From positions 1 to 57,602 of the forward strand of contig JAFKFG010000023.1 of the NCBI GenBank assembly GCA_017307355.1: a stretch of 57,602 nt of DNA, written 5' to 3'. Every line of letters starts with the position of its first letter. The first letter of the stretch is position 1. Positions 6,410 to 14,728 of the stretch are shown in pieces. This DNA comes from Alphaproteobacteria bacterium. GTDB taxonomy: Bacteria > Pseudomonadota > Alphaproteobacteria > Micropepsales > Micropepsaceae. Both the position numbers and the translations under genes were made by a program. Below the pieces are notes generated by a model that was not told where the DNA came from, ran no database searches, and saw only the letters and a list, made by a program, of their open reading frames with translations.

Positions 6410-8802
6410 AGACTGCGAAGATGACGGACGGGGCGGCCTGGAGCGATAGCTTCCACGGCCGCCACGATCCCATCCGCGTCGATGCCGTAATGCCGGTACA
6501 GTTCCGCCAGCGAACCCGTCTGGCCGAAATGCTCGACCCCGAGCGAGCGGGTGTGATGGCCCAGGACCGCGCCCAGCCAGCCCAGGGTGGCGGGGTGGCC
6601 GTCCAGCACCGTGACGATGCCGCAATGACGGGGCAGGGGCGCCAGCAGCCGCTCGATATGGCTGGTGGCGTGGGCAAGGCCGCTCTCGCGCGCCCGCTGC
6701 GCCGCCGTCCAGCCGGCATTCAAACGGTCGGCGGAGGTCACGGCCAGAAGACCGATATCCTTGCGATCCTCGGCCAGCCGGCCGATGGCGGCGATGGCTT
6801 CGGGCGCCACCGCGCCGCAATAGGCGATCACCGCTTCCGCATTGGGGCCCGGCTCGCGCAACCAATAGGCGCCGTCCACGATGGCCCGCGATAGTTCTGG
6901 CGTCATCGCGCGGCGTGGCTGTTCCAGGGGGCGGGTCGAGAGGCGCAGATAGACCGAGCCGCCTGTGGCATCGCGCAGCCAGGAGCGGGCATCCGGCTCC
7001 GCATCGCCATCGCGCTGCATATAGTCGAAGGCGAAGCGCATCATCACCGCCAGTTCATCGATGAAGGCCGGCTCGAATGCCGCCAACCCATCCTGCGCCA
7101 TGCCGATCAGCGGCGTTCCGATCGATTGATGGGCGCCGCCTTCGCCGGACAGGGTGACGCCCGACGGCGTCGCCACCAGAAGAAAACGGGAATCCTGGTA
7201 GCAGGCATAATTCAGCGCATCCAACCCGCGAGCGATGAAGGGATCGTACAGCGTGCCGACCGGCAGCAGCCTTGTCCCGAACAGCTGGTGCGACAGACCC
7301 AGGGCCGAGAGCAGGATGAACAGATTCATCTCGGCGATGCCGAGCTCCATATGCTGACCTTCGGGCGCGAAATCCCAGACATAGGTCGAAGGGATTTTCT
7401 CGGCGCGGAATGTGTCCTTGGATTGCTGGCGCGCGAACAGCTTGCGCCGGTTGACCCAGCCGCCCAGATTGGTGGAGACCGTCACATCGGGCGATGTGGT
7501 GACGATGCGGTCGGCAAAGGCTTCGCCGCTGCGCGCGATCTCCGCCAGGATCAGCCCGAAGCCCTGCTGAGTGGACATCAGGCTTTCGGTTTTCGGCTGG
7601 GGCAGGGCGTCCGGGATCGGAACGATCGGGGCATTCAGCTTGCGCTTTTCGTCCTGCGCGAAAGGCACCTGCTTGAGGAAATCCTCGATCTGGCTCACGG
7701 AAAGTCCGGCGCCTTCGAATTTGTCCCACTCATGGCCTTCGCGCACGCTATTGGCGACGCGGAACGCGGCCATCTGGGTTTCGGTCATCAGCCCGGCGTG
7801 ATTGTCCTTGTGCCCCTGCAAGGGCAGGCCGAAGCCTTTCACCGTATAGGCGATGAAGACGGTGGGCCGCTTGTCCTTGGCGCGGCTCTCGAAGGCCTCC
7901 AGCAAGGTCGGCATGTCATGGCCGCCCAGATCGGACATCAGCTTGGCCAACTCTTCATCGCTTCGCTTTGCGATCAGCGCGCTCACCGGCCCCTGATCGC
8001 CCAATTCGTCATTCAATCGCTTGCGCCACGCAGCCCCGCCCTGGAACAGGAGGGACGAATAGAGCGAGTTGGGGCAGGCATCGATCCAGGCACGCAGCTT
8101 CTCGCCGCCCGGCTCGGCGAACGCGGCCTGCAGCAAGGCCCCGTATTTGAGAACCACCACTTCCCAGCCGAAGGCGCGGAACAGGGCTTCCAGCCGCGAG
8201 ATCAACCCTTCGCGTGCGATCGCATCCAGGCTCTGGCGATTATAGTCGATGATCCACCACAGATTTTCGACGCCCTGTTTCCAGCCTTCCAGCAAGGCTT
8301 CGAAGATGTTGCCTTCATCCATCTCCGCATCGCCGATCAAGGCGATCATGCGGCCCGCGGCGCGGTCCTTGGCCCAGCCATGCGCGTGCACATAATCCTG
8401 CACCAGGCTGGCAAAGAGAGTCTGGGCCACGCCCAATCCGACCGAGCCAGTGGAGAAGTCCACCATCTCGCCGTCCTTGGTGCGGGACGGATAGGATTGC
8501 GCGCCCTTGTAGCCGCGGAAATTGATCAGCTTCTCGCGGCTCTGGCGGCCCAGCAGATACTGGATGGCATGAAAGGCGGGACCCGCATGGGGCTTCACCG
8601 CCACCCGGTCTTCGGGCTTCAGCACCGCGAAATAGAGCGCCGTCAGGATGGTGGCCAGCGATGCGGAGGAGGCCTGGTGGCCGCCCACCTTCAACCCGTC
8701 GTCATTGTCGCGCAGATGATTGGCATTGTGGATGGTCCAGCTCGCCAGCCAGAGAACCTTCTTTTCCAGCTCGGCCAGGGCGGGCAGGCGGGCGTCGGAC
8801 AT
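6406..8802 (-). CDS. Transketolase / AceE-like thiamine-diphosphate enzyme
   Basis: 798 residues. The ThDP motif appears as GDAEMDEG (157-164) with NLWWIIDYN ending at Asn188, resembling the homodimeric pyruvate dehydrogenase E1 (AceE) form GDGEMDEP more than classical transketolase; the third position is Ala rather than Gly. Early residues HNANHL and GGHQASSAS correspond to the family's substrate and cofactor region. The pyrimidine-binding domain (~420-620) and a C-terminal transketolase domain follow. At ~800 residues it is shorter than E. coli AceE (887) and longer than transketolase (~660). The ATG at 8802 follows GGAGA. No E2 or E3 gene is nearby, so the true substrate (2-oxoacid or sugar phosphate) is uncertain. 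Confidence 0.75.
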   Translation of the reverse strand: MSDARLPALAELEKKVLWLASWTIHNANHLRDNDDGLKVGGHQASSASLATILTALYFAVLKPEDRVAVKPHAGPAFHAIQYLLGRQSREKLINFRGYKGAQSYPSRTKDGEMVDFSTGSVGLGVAQTLFASLVQDYVHAHGWAKDRAAGRMIALIGDAEMDEGNIFEALLEGWKQGVENLWWIIDYNRQSLDAIAREGLISRLEALFRAFGWEVVVLKYGALLQAAFAEPGGEKLRAWIDACPNSLYSSLLFQGGAAWRKRLNDELGDQGPVSALIAKRSDEELAKLMSDLGGHDMPTLLEAFESRAKDKRPTVFIAYTVKGFGLPLQGHKDNHAGLMTETQMAAFRVANSVREGHEWDKFEGAGLSVSQIEDFLKQVPFAQDEKRKLNAPIVPIPDALPQPKTESLMSTQQGFGLILAEIARSGEAFADRIVTTSPDVTVSTNLGGWVNRRKLFARQQSKDTFRAEKIPSTYVWDFAPEGQHMELGIAEMNLFILLSALGLSHQLFGTRLLPVGTLYDPFIARGLDALNYACYQDSRFLLVATPSGVTLSGEGGAHQSIGTPLIGMAQDGLAAFEPAFIDELAVMMRFAFDYMQRDGDAEPDARSWLRDATGGSVYLRLSTRPLEQPRRAMTPELSRAIVDGAYWLREPGPNAEAVIAYCGAVAPEAIAAIGRLAEDRKDIGLLAVTSADRLNAGWTAAQRARESGLAHATSHIERLLAPLPRHCGIVTVLDGHPATLGWLGAVLGHHTRSLGVEHFGQTGSLAELYRHYGIDADGIVAAVEAIAPGRPVRHLRSL

Positions 8803-8878
8803 GGCGGTCTCCGGAAGATGCAGGTTGCGGGGCGCTGGTCAGGCTGGCGGAAGGCCACTATATGCTTGGGCGGGGGAA

Positions 8879-9850
8879 ATGCAGAATATCGTCCGACGCA
8901 AAACGCCCATGCGCCTTCCCGGTCTGATCCTCGTCTTCCTCCCGCTCTTGGCGATGGCGCCGGCCTTCGCCGCCGACGCGCCGGCGCCCGGCGCGGCATC
9001 CGCCCGCGAATTCGTCGAATGCATCGGCTGTCCTCAGATGGTCGCGATCCCGGCCGGCAAATTCCTGATGGGCAGTCCGGCGTCGGAGCCGGGGCGTTTC
9101 GATTCCGAAGGCCCGCAGCATGTGGTCCAGGTGAAAGCCTTTGCACTGGGCAAGTACGACATTACCAGCCAGCAATTTTTGAGCTTTCTGGCCGCCACCC
9201 ATTATCAGCCCGCGCCCTGCAACAAGACCTTGAATCTGGGCTGGCATCTGGGCGCGCGGGGGCTGGCCTATCCGCCCTCGGAGAATGAGCCGCCCAACTG
9301 GCCGGCGGTCTGCCTGGATCAGAGAGACGCTCTGGCTTTCATCGCCTGGCTGAACGCGCAAGTGAAAGTGGAGCATCCGGCGCTTGCGGGCCGGGCGGGA
9401 CCATACCGGCTGCCCAGCGAGGCCGAATGGGAATATGCCGCCCGCGCCGGCACCACCACGGCGCGCTGGTGGGGCGATGCGATCGGCAACGATGCCGCCA
9501 ACTGCAATGGCTGCGGCAGCAAATGGGACAACCGCGTGCTGGCGCCGGTCGATGCCTTCCAGCCCAATCCGTTCGGGCTCTATGGCCTTCTGGGAAATGC
9601 CTGGGAATGGACCGCCGATTGCTGGCATCCCAGCTATGTCGATGCGCCCAAGGACGGCAGCGCCTGGACCGCATCGGACATGTCGCCGAGCAAGGGCGGC
9701 GATTGCACCAAGCATGTGATCCGCGGCGGCTCCTGGAACAATGTGCCGATTTTCATCCGCTCGGCCTCGCGCAATGGCGCGGCCAACAGCGGCGGCGAAT
9801 ATGACTATTCCAGTCTAGCGGGATTCAGAGTGGCAAGAGATCTGCCGTAG
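8879..9850 (+). CDS. Exported SUMF1/FGE-sulfatase-domain protein
   Basis: 323 residues. The start at 8879 gives MQNIVRRKTPMRLPGL leading into a signal peptide cleaved near AFAAD; the internal ATG at 8909 is an equally acceptable start. The mature protein is a formylglycine-generating-enzyme-like (SUMF1) domain: IPAGKFLMGS, LPSEAEWEYAARAG, GNAWEWTADCW and RGGSWNN are visible in order. The C-terminal part after RGGSW (FIRSASRN ... GFRVARD) has no cysteines where true FGE carries its redox pair, so sulfatase activation is unlikely. Related proteins act as ligand-binding or structural modules. The gene diverges from the transketolase-like gene, with 76 bases between the two starts. Confidence 0.8.
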   Translation: MQNIVRRKTPMRLPGLILVFLPLLAMAPAFAADAPAPGAASAREFVECIGCPQMVAIPAGKFLMGSPASEPGRFDSEGPQHVVQVKAFALGKYDITSQQFLSFLAATHYQPAPCNKTLNLGWHLGARGLAYPPSENEPPNWPAVCLDQRDALAFIAWLNAQVKVEHPALAGRAGPYRLPSEAEWEYAARAGTTTARWWGDAIGNDAANCNGCGSKWDNRVLAPVDAFQPNPFGLYGLLGNAWEWTADCWHPSYVDAPKDGSAWTASDMSPSKGGDCTKHVIRGGSWNNVPIFIRSASRNGAANSGGEYDYSSLAGFRVARDLP

Positions 9851-9865
9851 CGCGACCAGACACAA

Positions 9866-9944
9866 GCTTTCTTCCCCCGCGCGGCGAAGCCGCTGGCGGG
9901 GGAAGATGTCTTCCGAAGGCTTGCCTGAGGAAGACAGATGGGGG
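9866..9944 (+). repeat. Structured intergenic repeat, copy 1
   Basis: The first 44 bases (9866-9909) are identical to 11467-11510. They form a stem with CTTCCCCC and GGGGGAAG as outer arms and GCGGC/GCCGC inside. A second hairpin follows (TCTTCC with GGAAGA, inner GGC-TT-GCC), then ACAGATGGGGG. It sits between the SUMF1-domain gene and the convergent TonB-like gene and resembles dispersed REP-like elements of alphaproteobacteria. It may also serve as a transcription end for both genes. Confidence 0.8.
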
Positions 9945-9947
9945 CAA

Positions 9948-10634
9948 TCAACGAAGCACCGCGTGTGGATCGAGGGTGATCGCGATGTCCATCACGGCAT
10001 CGTATTTCCCCGGCGGCAATGAGATGGGCGATGCCAGCATCGCGGCATTGCGTGCCGACAGCGCCATGCTGCGGAACAGCTTGTCGGTGGTGAAGCGGTG
10101 CTGATCCACAATCTCTACGTCCGAGATCACGCCGGCGCGAGTCATTTTGAGCTTTATCGCCACCGGCATGCCGCCGGACGCGCCGCCTTCCAGCTGGGGC
10201 CACCAGCGCCTGAGGATTTGTGCCCGCACGAAATCGGCCAGGGAATAACCGCCGCCGCCACTTCCGTTTCCGGCGCTGGCGCCATTGTCGGGGGCGGGCA
10301 GGGCCGTGTCGGGCGCGCGCAATTGCGCCAGCGCGGCGATGCGGGATTCCAGTTCGTCCGGCGGCGGCGTTTCAGCCTTGGGCCGCACGCCCTGCACCTT
10401 GGGCGCGGCGGGGACCGGGGCCCGCAACGGCGTCTCGGCACCGCCCGGCGGTCCGGGAACTATTGTTGGCGGCGCCACCAGATCGACCAGCATGGCCTTC
10501 AGAGGCGGCTGCCGCGCCACCGGATGGGTCATGCCCCACCACAGGGCCAGGAGCGCCACCATCAGATGCAGCAGCAGCGAGCCGGTGAGTCCGGCCCGAT
10601 TTTCCTGCCAGAGGGTGCGGGCAGTCTGGATCAT
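9948..10634 (-). CDS. TonB/TolA-like envelope protein
   Basis: 228 residues from the ATG at 10634 (a GTG four codons upstream is possible). One membrane segment near the N-terminus (~15-38) is followed by a Pro/Ala-rich stretch (~45-100), a Gly/Ser linker (GNGSGGGGYSLADF) and a C-terminal domain of ~90 residues with VAIKLKMTRAGVISDVEIV, typical of the TonB/TolA C-terminal fold. Such proteins span the periplasm and couple inner-membrane energy to outer-membrane partners or stabilise the envelope. No ExbB/ExbD or TolQR genes are adjacent, so which system it serves is unknown. Confidence 0.65.
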   Translation of the reverse strand: MIQTARTLWQENRAGLTGSLLLHLMVALLALWWGMTHPVARQPPLKAMLVDLVAPPTIVPGPPGGAETPLRAPVPAAPKVQGVRPKAETPPPDELESRIAALAQLRAPDTALPAPDNGASAGNGSGGGGYSLADFVRAQILRRWWPQLEGGASGGMPVAIKLKMTRAGVISDVEIVDQHRFTTDKLFRSMALSARNAAMLASPISLPPGKYDAVMDIAITLDPHAVLR

Positions 10635-10717
10635 GGTTCCGGTCACTATAGCGGATCGCGAGCGGCTGGCGTTAGGGAAGGGGGATGCGTATTCTGCGAG
10701 GCGAAACGGGGAGATAC

Positions 10718-11329
10718 ATGAAAATTCATTTGCATCAGGGCGACCTGCCGGACGGCCTGGATCTGGGCAAGCTGGTGGCGATCGATACCGAAACCTTGGG
10801 GCTCAACCCTTTCCGCGACCGCCTCTGCCTGGCGCAATTGTCGGCCGGCGACGGGGTCTGCCATGCGGTGCAGTTCGCCGCCGGCAAATATGCGGCGCCC
10901 AACCTCAAGCGTCTCCTGGCCGATCCGTCCGTCACCAAGCTGTTTCATTTCGCCCGCTTCGATGTCGCCATGTTCCGCCGCTATCTGGGCGTGATCTGCG
11001 CGCCGATCTATTGCACCAAGATCGCGTCCAAGCTGGTGCGCACCTATACCGATCGTCATGGCCTCAAGGACCTGGTGCGCGAATTGCTGAACATCGAACT
11101 GTCGAAGGAGCAGCAAAGTTCCGACTGGGGGGCTCCGCAGCTTACGGAAAAGCAGCTTTCCTATGCCGCCAGCGATGTCGCCCATCTGCATGCCCTGAAG
11201 GCGACGCTCGACACCATGCTGGCCCGCGAGAACCGCACCCAGCTGGCCAAGGCTTGTTTCGACTTCTTGCCCGCCCGCGCCGAACTCGACCTCGCCGGTT
11301 GGGAAGAGGTCGACATCTTCGCCCATTAG
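10718..11329 (+). CDS. Ribonuclease D-like 3'-5' exonuclease
   Basis: 203 residues from the ATG at 10718, which follows GGGGAG; an earlier in-frame start at 10685 lacks a good site. DEDDy-type exonuclease motifs are present: IDTET (Exo I), FHFARFDVAMF (Exo II) and YAASDVAHL (Exo III with Tyr and Asp). At ~200 residues it contains only the catalytic domain and lacks the HRDC domains of E. coli RNase D, as is usual in alphaproteobacteria. Role: trimming of tRNA and other small RNA 3' ends in the cytoplasm. Confidence 0.85.
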   Translation: MKIHLHQGDLPDGLDLGKLVAIDTETLGLNPFRDRLCLAQLSAGDGVCHAVQFAAGKYAAPNLKRLLADPSVTKLFHFARFDVAMFRRYLGVICAPIYCTKIASKLVRTYTDRHGLKDLVRELLNIELSKEQQSSDWGAPQLTEKQLSYAASDVAHLHALKATLDTMLARENRTQLAKACFDFLPARAELDLAGWEEVDIFAH

Positions 11330-11678
11330 GCGCTGATCTTTTGCGTCTTGGGTGCGTCGCGCGTGCTCACGGGCTAACGCCCGCTCCGGGCGTCGCCCAC
11401 GCTGCCGCTAGGCGACCCTAGCCAGGAACGAAAATCCCTCGCGCCCGCTCTGGTGCCTTGGCTGAGGCTTTCTTCCCCCGCGCGGCGAAGCCGCTGGCGG
11501 GGGAAGATGTGCGGTAGCGGGCTTGCCCGCGTGCCGCACAGATGGGGGGTACTTAAGAAACCACTCCTTGAACCGGGGGGTGCGATGGGCCAAATTCGGT
11601 ATGGAATTTGCCTGTGGGCTGCACCGTCTGAGACGGAACGGGGGTTCTGTATTTTTCTTTGTAAAATCAAAGGGATAA
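11330..11678. other. 349-base non-coding interval before kdsD
   Basis: No convincing gene is present. It holds several GC-rich inverted repeats, including GCTAGG (11407-11412) with CCTAGC (11417-11422), and the second copy of the structured repeat (11467-11549). The last ~40 bases become AT-rich and end in AAAGGGATAA directly before the kdsD ATG, which supplies the ribosome-binding site. A promoter for the kdsD-lpt operon probably lies in 11580-11660, but I cannot pick one out with confidence. Confidence 0.6.
11467..11549 (+). repeat. Structured intergenic repeat, copy 2
   Basis: Bases 11467-11510 are identical to copy 1 (9866-9909). The following hairpin uses different bases, GTGCGG (11509-11514) with CCGCAC (11534-11539) and inner GCGGGC-TT-GCCCGC, yet keeps pairing and the flanking ACAGATGGGGG. 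Conserved structure with changed sequence indicates selection or a common origin as a folded element. It lies between the RNase D gene and kdsD. Confidence 0.8.
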
Positions 11679-12689
11679 ATGGCCCCGACCAAAACCAAAC
11701 TCAAGGCTGTGCCCGCTGATTCGGGACAGGCCTCCGATCTCGCCGCAGCCGGGCGGGTCCTCACCTATGCCGCCGATGCGCTGAGAGCCCTTGGCGAAGC
11801 CCTGGACGGCGAATTCACGCGTGCGGTGGCCACCATCCTGGCCGCCCGGGGACGCGTCATCGTCAGCGGCATGGGCAAATCGGGCCATATCGCCCGCAAG
11901 ATCGCCGCGACCCTGTCCTCGACCGGCACGCCTGCGCATTTCGTCCACCCGGCCGAGGCCAGCCATGGCGATCTGGGGGCGATCACCCGCCAGGATGTTC
12001 TGCTCATGCTGTCCTGGGGCGGGGAGACGGCGGAACTTTCAGACCTCATCACCTATGCCAAGCGGTTCGGCATCCCCCTGATCGGCATCGCCAGCAACCC
12101 GGATTCCACCTTGATGCAGGCCGCCGATGTGAAGCTCCTCTTGCCCCGCGCGCCCGAAGCCTGCCCGATGGGGCTGGCACCCACCACCTCCACCACCATG
12201 ATGCTGGGGCTGGGGGACGCGCTGGCCGTCGCCCTGATGGAGCGCAAGGGCTTCGATGCCGACCAGTATCGCGATTTTCATCCCGGCGGCTCGCTGGGCC
12301 GCGCCCTGATCCGGGTTTCCGATCTGATGCATGTGGGTGAGGAATTACCCCTGGCGCGCGACGACGCCAGCATGCGCGACGTCTTGCTGGTGATGGCGGA
12401 ACGGCGCTTCGGCTGCGTCGGCATTCTCGACGGCGAAGGTACTCTTTCCGGCATCATCACCGATGGCGATCTTTCGCGTCACATCGATGGCGACAATTTC
12501 CTGGACCGCAAGGCCCGCGCGGTGATGACCCGCAATCCCAAGATCGCCCGGCCCGACCAGCTGGCGGCCGAAGCGCTGGCCTTCATGAACGAGAAGAAGA
12601 TCACCCGGCTTTTCGTTCTCGAGGATGGCGAGAAGAAACCGGTCGGCATCCTGCACATTCACGATTGCCTGCGGGCGGGCCTGGAATGA
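11679..12689 (+). CDS. kdsD: Arabinose-5-phosphate isomerase (KdsD/KpsF)
   Basis: 336 residues. An N-terminal SIS sugar-isomerase domain (~40-175; GMGKSGHIARKIAATLSSTG, HPAEASHGDLG) is followed by two CBS domains (~205-330). It converts D-ribulose 5-phosphate to D-arabinose 5-phosphate, the first step to Kdo for lipopolysaccharide. AAAGGGAT precedes the ATG. Its stop overlaps the lptC start (ATGA), placing Kdo synthesis and LPS transport in one operon, the standard alphaproteobacterial arrangement. Confidence 0.93.
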   Translation: MAPTKTKLKAVPADSGQASDLAAAGRVLTYAADALRALGEALDGEFTRAVATILAARGRVIVSGMGKSGHIARKIAATLSSTGTPAHFVHPAEASHGDLGAITRQDVLLMLSWGGETAELSDLITYAKRFGIPLIGIASNPDSTLMQAADVKLLLPRAPEACPMGLAPTTSTTMMLGLGDALAVALMERKGFDADQYRDFHPGGSLGRALIRVSDLMHVGEELPLARDDASMRDVLLVMAERRFGCVGILDGEGTLSGIITDGDLSRHIDGDNFLDRKARAVMTRNPKIARPDQLAAEALAFMNEKKITRLFVLEDGEKKPVGILHIHDCLRAGLE

Positions 12690-13342
12690 CCCCTCGCGCC
12701 GGCGACACGGCGCCCCGCCATGACTGGTCGGCGCGCGCTCGCTCCACCGCGATGGAGGCGCTGCGCTACACCCAATTCGTGGGCGTGATGAAACGCGCCC
12801 TGCCGGCCGCGGCCTTCGCGGTGATCGCGGCGGTGCTGGCTTTCTTTTTTGTCGCCCGCCAACCGTCGAAATTCTCCATGACCTATGAGAAGCTGGGCGC
12901 GATCGAGAACGATCTGGCCATGATCAAGCCCCGGCTGACCGGCGCCGATGCGAGCGGCAATCCTTTCGTCATCACCGCCGAAGCCGCCATTCAGGATGCC
13001 AAGAATCCAAAGCGCGCCCGCCTCAAAAAGGTCGAAGCCGACCTGACCACGGACAAGAATGGCTGGATCAATGCCAATGCCGCGGCCGGTGTGGTCGACA
13101 TGAAGGCGGGAAGCCTGGAACTGAGCGGCGGGATCGATGTCTTTTCGGATTCCGGCTATACGCTGCACAGCCAAGCCGCGTTCTTCGATCTCAACAAATG
13201 GACGGTGGATGGCCGCAGCGAAGTCACGGGCCAGGGACCGATGGGCACCATGCGGGCCGACCGCTTTCACTATGATCGCGACAGCCATCAGCTTACTCTG
13301 GACGGGCATGTGAAAATGACGCTGATCGGGAAGAAGAAATGA
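12686..13342 (+). CDS. lptC: LPS export protein LptC
   Basis: 218 residues starting at the ATG that overlaps the kdsD stop. One membrane anchor (~37-57, LPAAAFAVIAAVLAFFFVA) is followed by a periplasmic beta-jellyroll region with repeated short strands (GSLELSGGIDVFSDSGYTLHS, DGRSEVTGQGPMGTMRADRF). It matches the LptC/YrbK family: it anchors to the inner membrane and passes LPS from the LptBFG extractor to LptA. Identification rests on fold-like pattern and the invariant position between kdsD and lptA. The stop overlaps the lptA start by 4 bases. Confidence 0.85.
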   Translation: MTPRAGDTAPRHDWSARARSTAMEALRYTQFVGVMKRALPAAAFAVIAAVLAFFFVARQPSKFSMTYEKLGAIENDLAMIKPRLTGADASGNPFVITAEAAIQDAKNPKRARLKKVEADLTTDKNGWINANAAAGVVDMKAGSLELSGGIDVFSDSGYTLHSQAAFFDLNKWTVDGRSEVTGQGPMGTMRADRFHYDRDSHQLTLDGHVKMTLIGKKK

Positions 13343-13884
13343 CGCGGGCGATATTGTTTCTGGCTTTTTTGACGGCGACGCCGGCGATGGCGCAGACCTC
13401 GTCCATGGCACCGTCCCTGGCCGGCAAGCACGACGCCAATGCGCCGATCAATGTTTCGGCGGACAAGTTTCAGGCCGACAGCAACGCCAAGACCGGAACC
13501 TGGACCGGCAATGTGCTGGTGGTGCAGGGCGACATGCGCATGCGCGCCAATTCGGTGCGGCTCAATGTGGTGGGCAAGGACAACAAGCCGGACAAGATTC
13601 TCGCCAGCGGAAATGTGGTGGTGGATTCGCCCAACAGCGGCACCGTCACCGGCGATAATGGAGTTTATGACGTGGTCGCGCGCACCGTCACCATGACGGG
13701 CAAGGTCGTGCTGACGCGGCAGAAGGATGTGATGCGCGGCAGCCAGCTCACGGTGAATCTGGAGACCGGCGTGGCGACTTTGGGTGCCGGTGCCAAGACG
13801 CCGGGCACCAGCGGCGGCGGACGGGTGCAGGGCATTTTCACGCCGCCGTCTTCGTCCACGCCCTCGACTCCCAACCCGAATTAG
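13339..13884 (+). CDS. lptA: LPS transport periplasmic protein LptA
   Basis: 181 residues with a signal peptide (MTRAILFLAFLTATPAMAQT). The body is an OstA/LptA jellyroll: APINVSADKFQADSNAKTGTWTGNV followed by strand-rich repeats; only APINVSADKF and GTWTGNVLVVQG need be matched to recognise it. LptA bridges the periplasm between LptC and the outer-membrane LptDE. The C-terminal ~35 residues are Gly/Ser/Pro-rich low complexity. Translationally coupled to lptC; the stop is 34 bases before lptB. Confidence 0.88.
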   Translation: MTRAILFLAFLTATPAMAQTSSMAPSLAGKHDANAPINVSADKFQADSNAKTGTWTGNVLVVQGDMRMRANSVRLNVVGKDNKPDKILASGNVVVDSPNSGTVTGDNGVYDVVARTVTMTGKVVLTRQKDVMRGSQLTVNLETGVATLGAGAKTPGTSGGGRVQGIFTPPSSSTPSTPNPN

Positions 13885-13918
13885 GGGTTCCTTAAGCACA
13901 AACAGGCATGATTTTTGT

Positions 13919-14719
13919 ATGAGCTTGGAAAACAGCCCGAATTCCGCTGAAAATTCCGCCGAAGCCGCGGCGGAACGGCCGCGCCTGGTGGAAGGCGGCA
14001 AGGGCCTGGTGGTGAGCCGGGTGGGCAAAAGCTTCAACAAGCGGCCCGTGGTGCGCTCCGTGAGCCTGTCGGTGCGGCGCGGCGAAGTGGTGGGCCTGCT
14101 GGGCCCCAACGGCGCCGGCAAAACCACCTGCTTCTACATGATCTCGGGCCTGATCCCGGCCGACACCGGTTCCATCGAAGTGGATGGGCATGACGTCACC
14201 AATCTGCCCATGTACCGGCGGGCCCGGATGGGCATCGGCTATCTGCCGCAGGAAGCCTCGATCTTCCGCGGCCTCACCGCCGAGCAGAATATCCGCGCCA
14301 CCGCCGAACTGATCGAGCCGGATCCGGCCCGTCTGGAAGCGGCGGTCGAAGCGCTGCTGGCGGAATTCGGCATCACCCATATCCGCAACACGCCCGCCAT
14401 CGCGCTGTCCGGCGGCGAGCGGCGCCGGGTGGAAATCGCCCGCGCGCTGGCGACCCATCCCTCCTACATCCTGCTGGACGAACCTCTGGCCGGCATCGAT
14501 CCCATCGCGGTGGGCGAAATCCGCGATCTGGTGCGCCATCTGAAGGATCGCGGCATCGGCGTTCTCATCACCGATCACAATGTCCGCGATGCGCTGGATG
14601 TGATCGACCGGGCTTACATTCTGCATGACGGGCGCGTGCTGAAGGAAGGCACCCCCGCCGACATCGTGAGCGACCGCGATGTCCGTCGCGTCTATCTGGG
14701 CGAGAAATTCTCGTTGTAG
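13919..14719 (+). CDS. lptB: LPS export ABC transporter ATPase LptB
   Basis: 266 residues from the ATG at 13919 (MSLENSPNSAEN); an open frame continues upstream through lptA but has no support. ATPase motifs are complete: Walker A GPNGAGKTT, signature LSGGERRRVEIARAL, Walker B YILLDEPLAGIDP and switch His in ITDHNV. A 30-residue N-terminal extension rich in Asn, Ser, Glu and Ala precedes the ABC domain. It powers LPS extraction with LptF and LptG, which are encoded elsewhere. Located directly before rpoN as in most proteobacteria. Confidence 0.95.
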   Translation: MSLENSPNSAENSAEAAAERPRLVEGGKGLVVSRVGKSFNKRPVVRSVSLSVRRGEVVGLLGPNGAGKTTCFYMISGLIPADTGSIEVDGHDVTNLPMYRRARMGIGYLPQEASIFRGLTAEQNIRATAELIEPDPARLEAAVEALLAEFGITHIRNTPAIALSGGERRRVEIARALATHPSYILLDEPLAGIDPIAVGEIRDLVRHLKDRGIGVLITDHNVRDALDVIDRAYILHDGRVLKEGTPADIVSDRDVRRVYLGEKFSL

Positions 14720-14728
14720 GCGCTGACC

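Noticed and set aside
7126..9288. A 720-codon plus-strand open frame over the ThDP-enzyme gene
   Set aside because: Antisense to a well-supported enzyme gene, no motif, and it runs into the SUMF1-domain gene in another frame.
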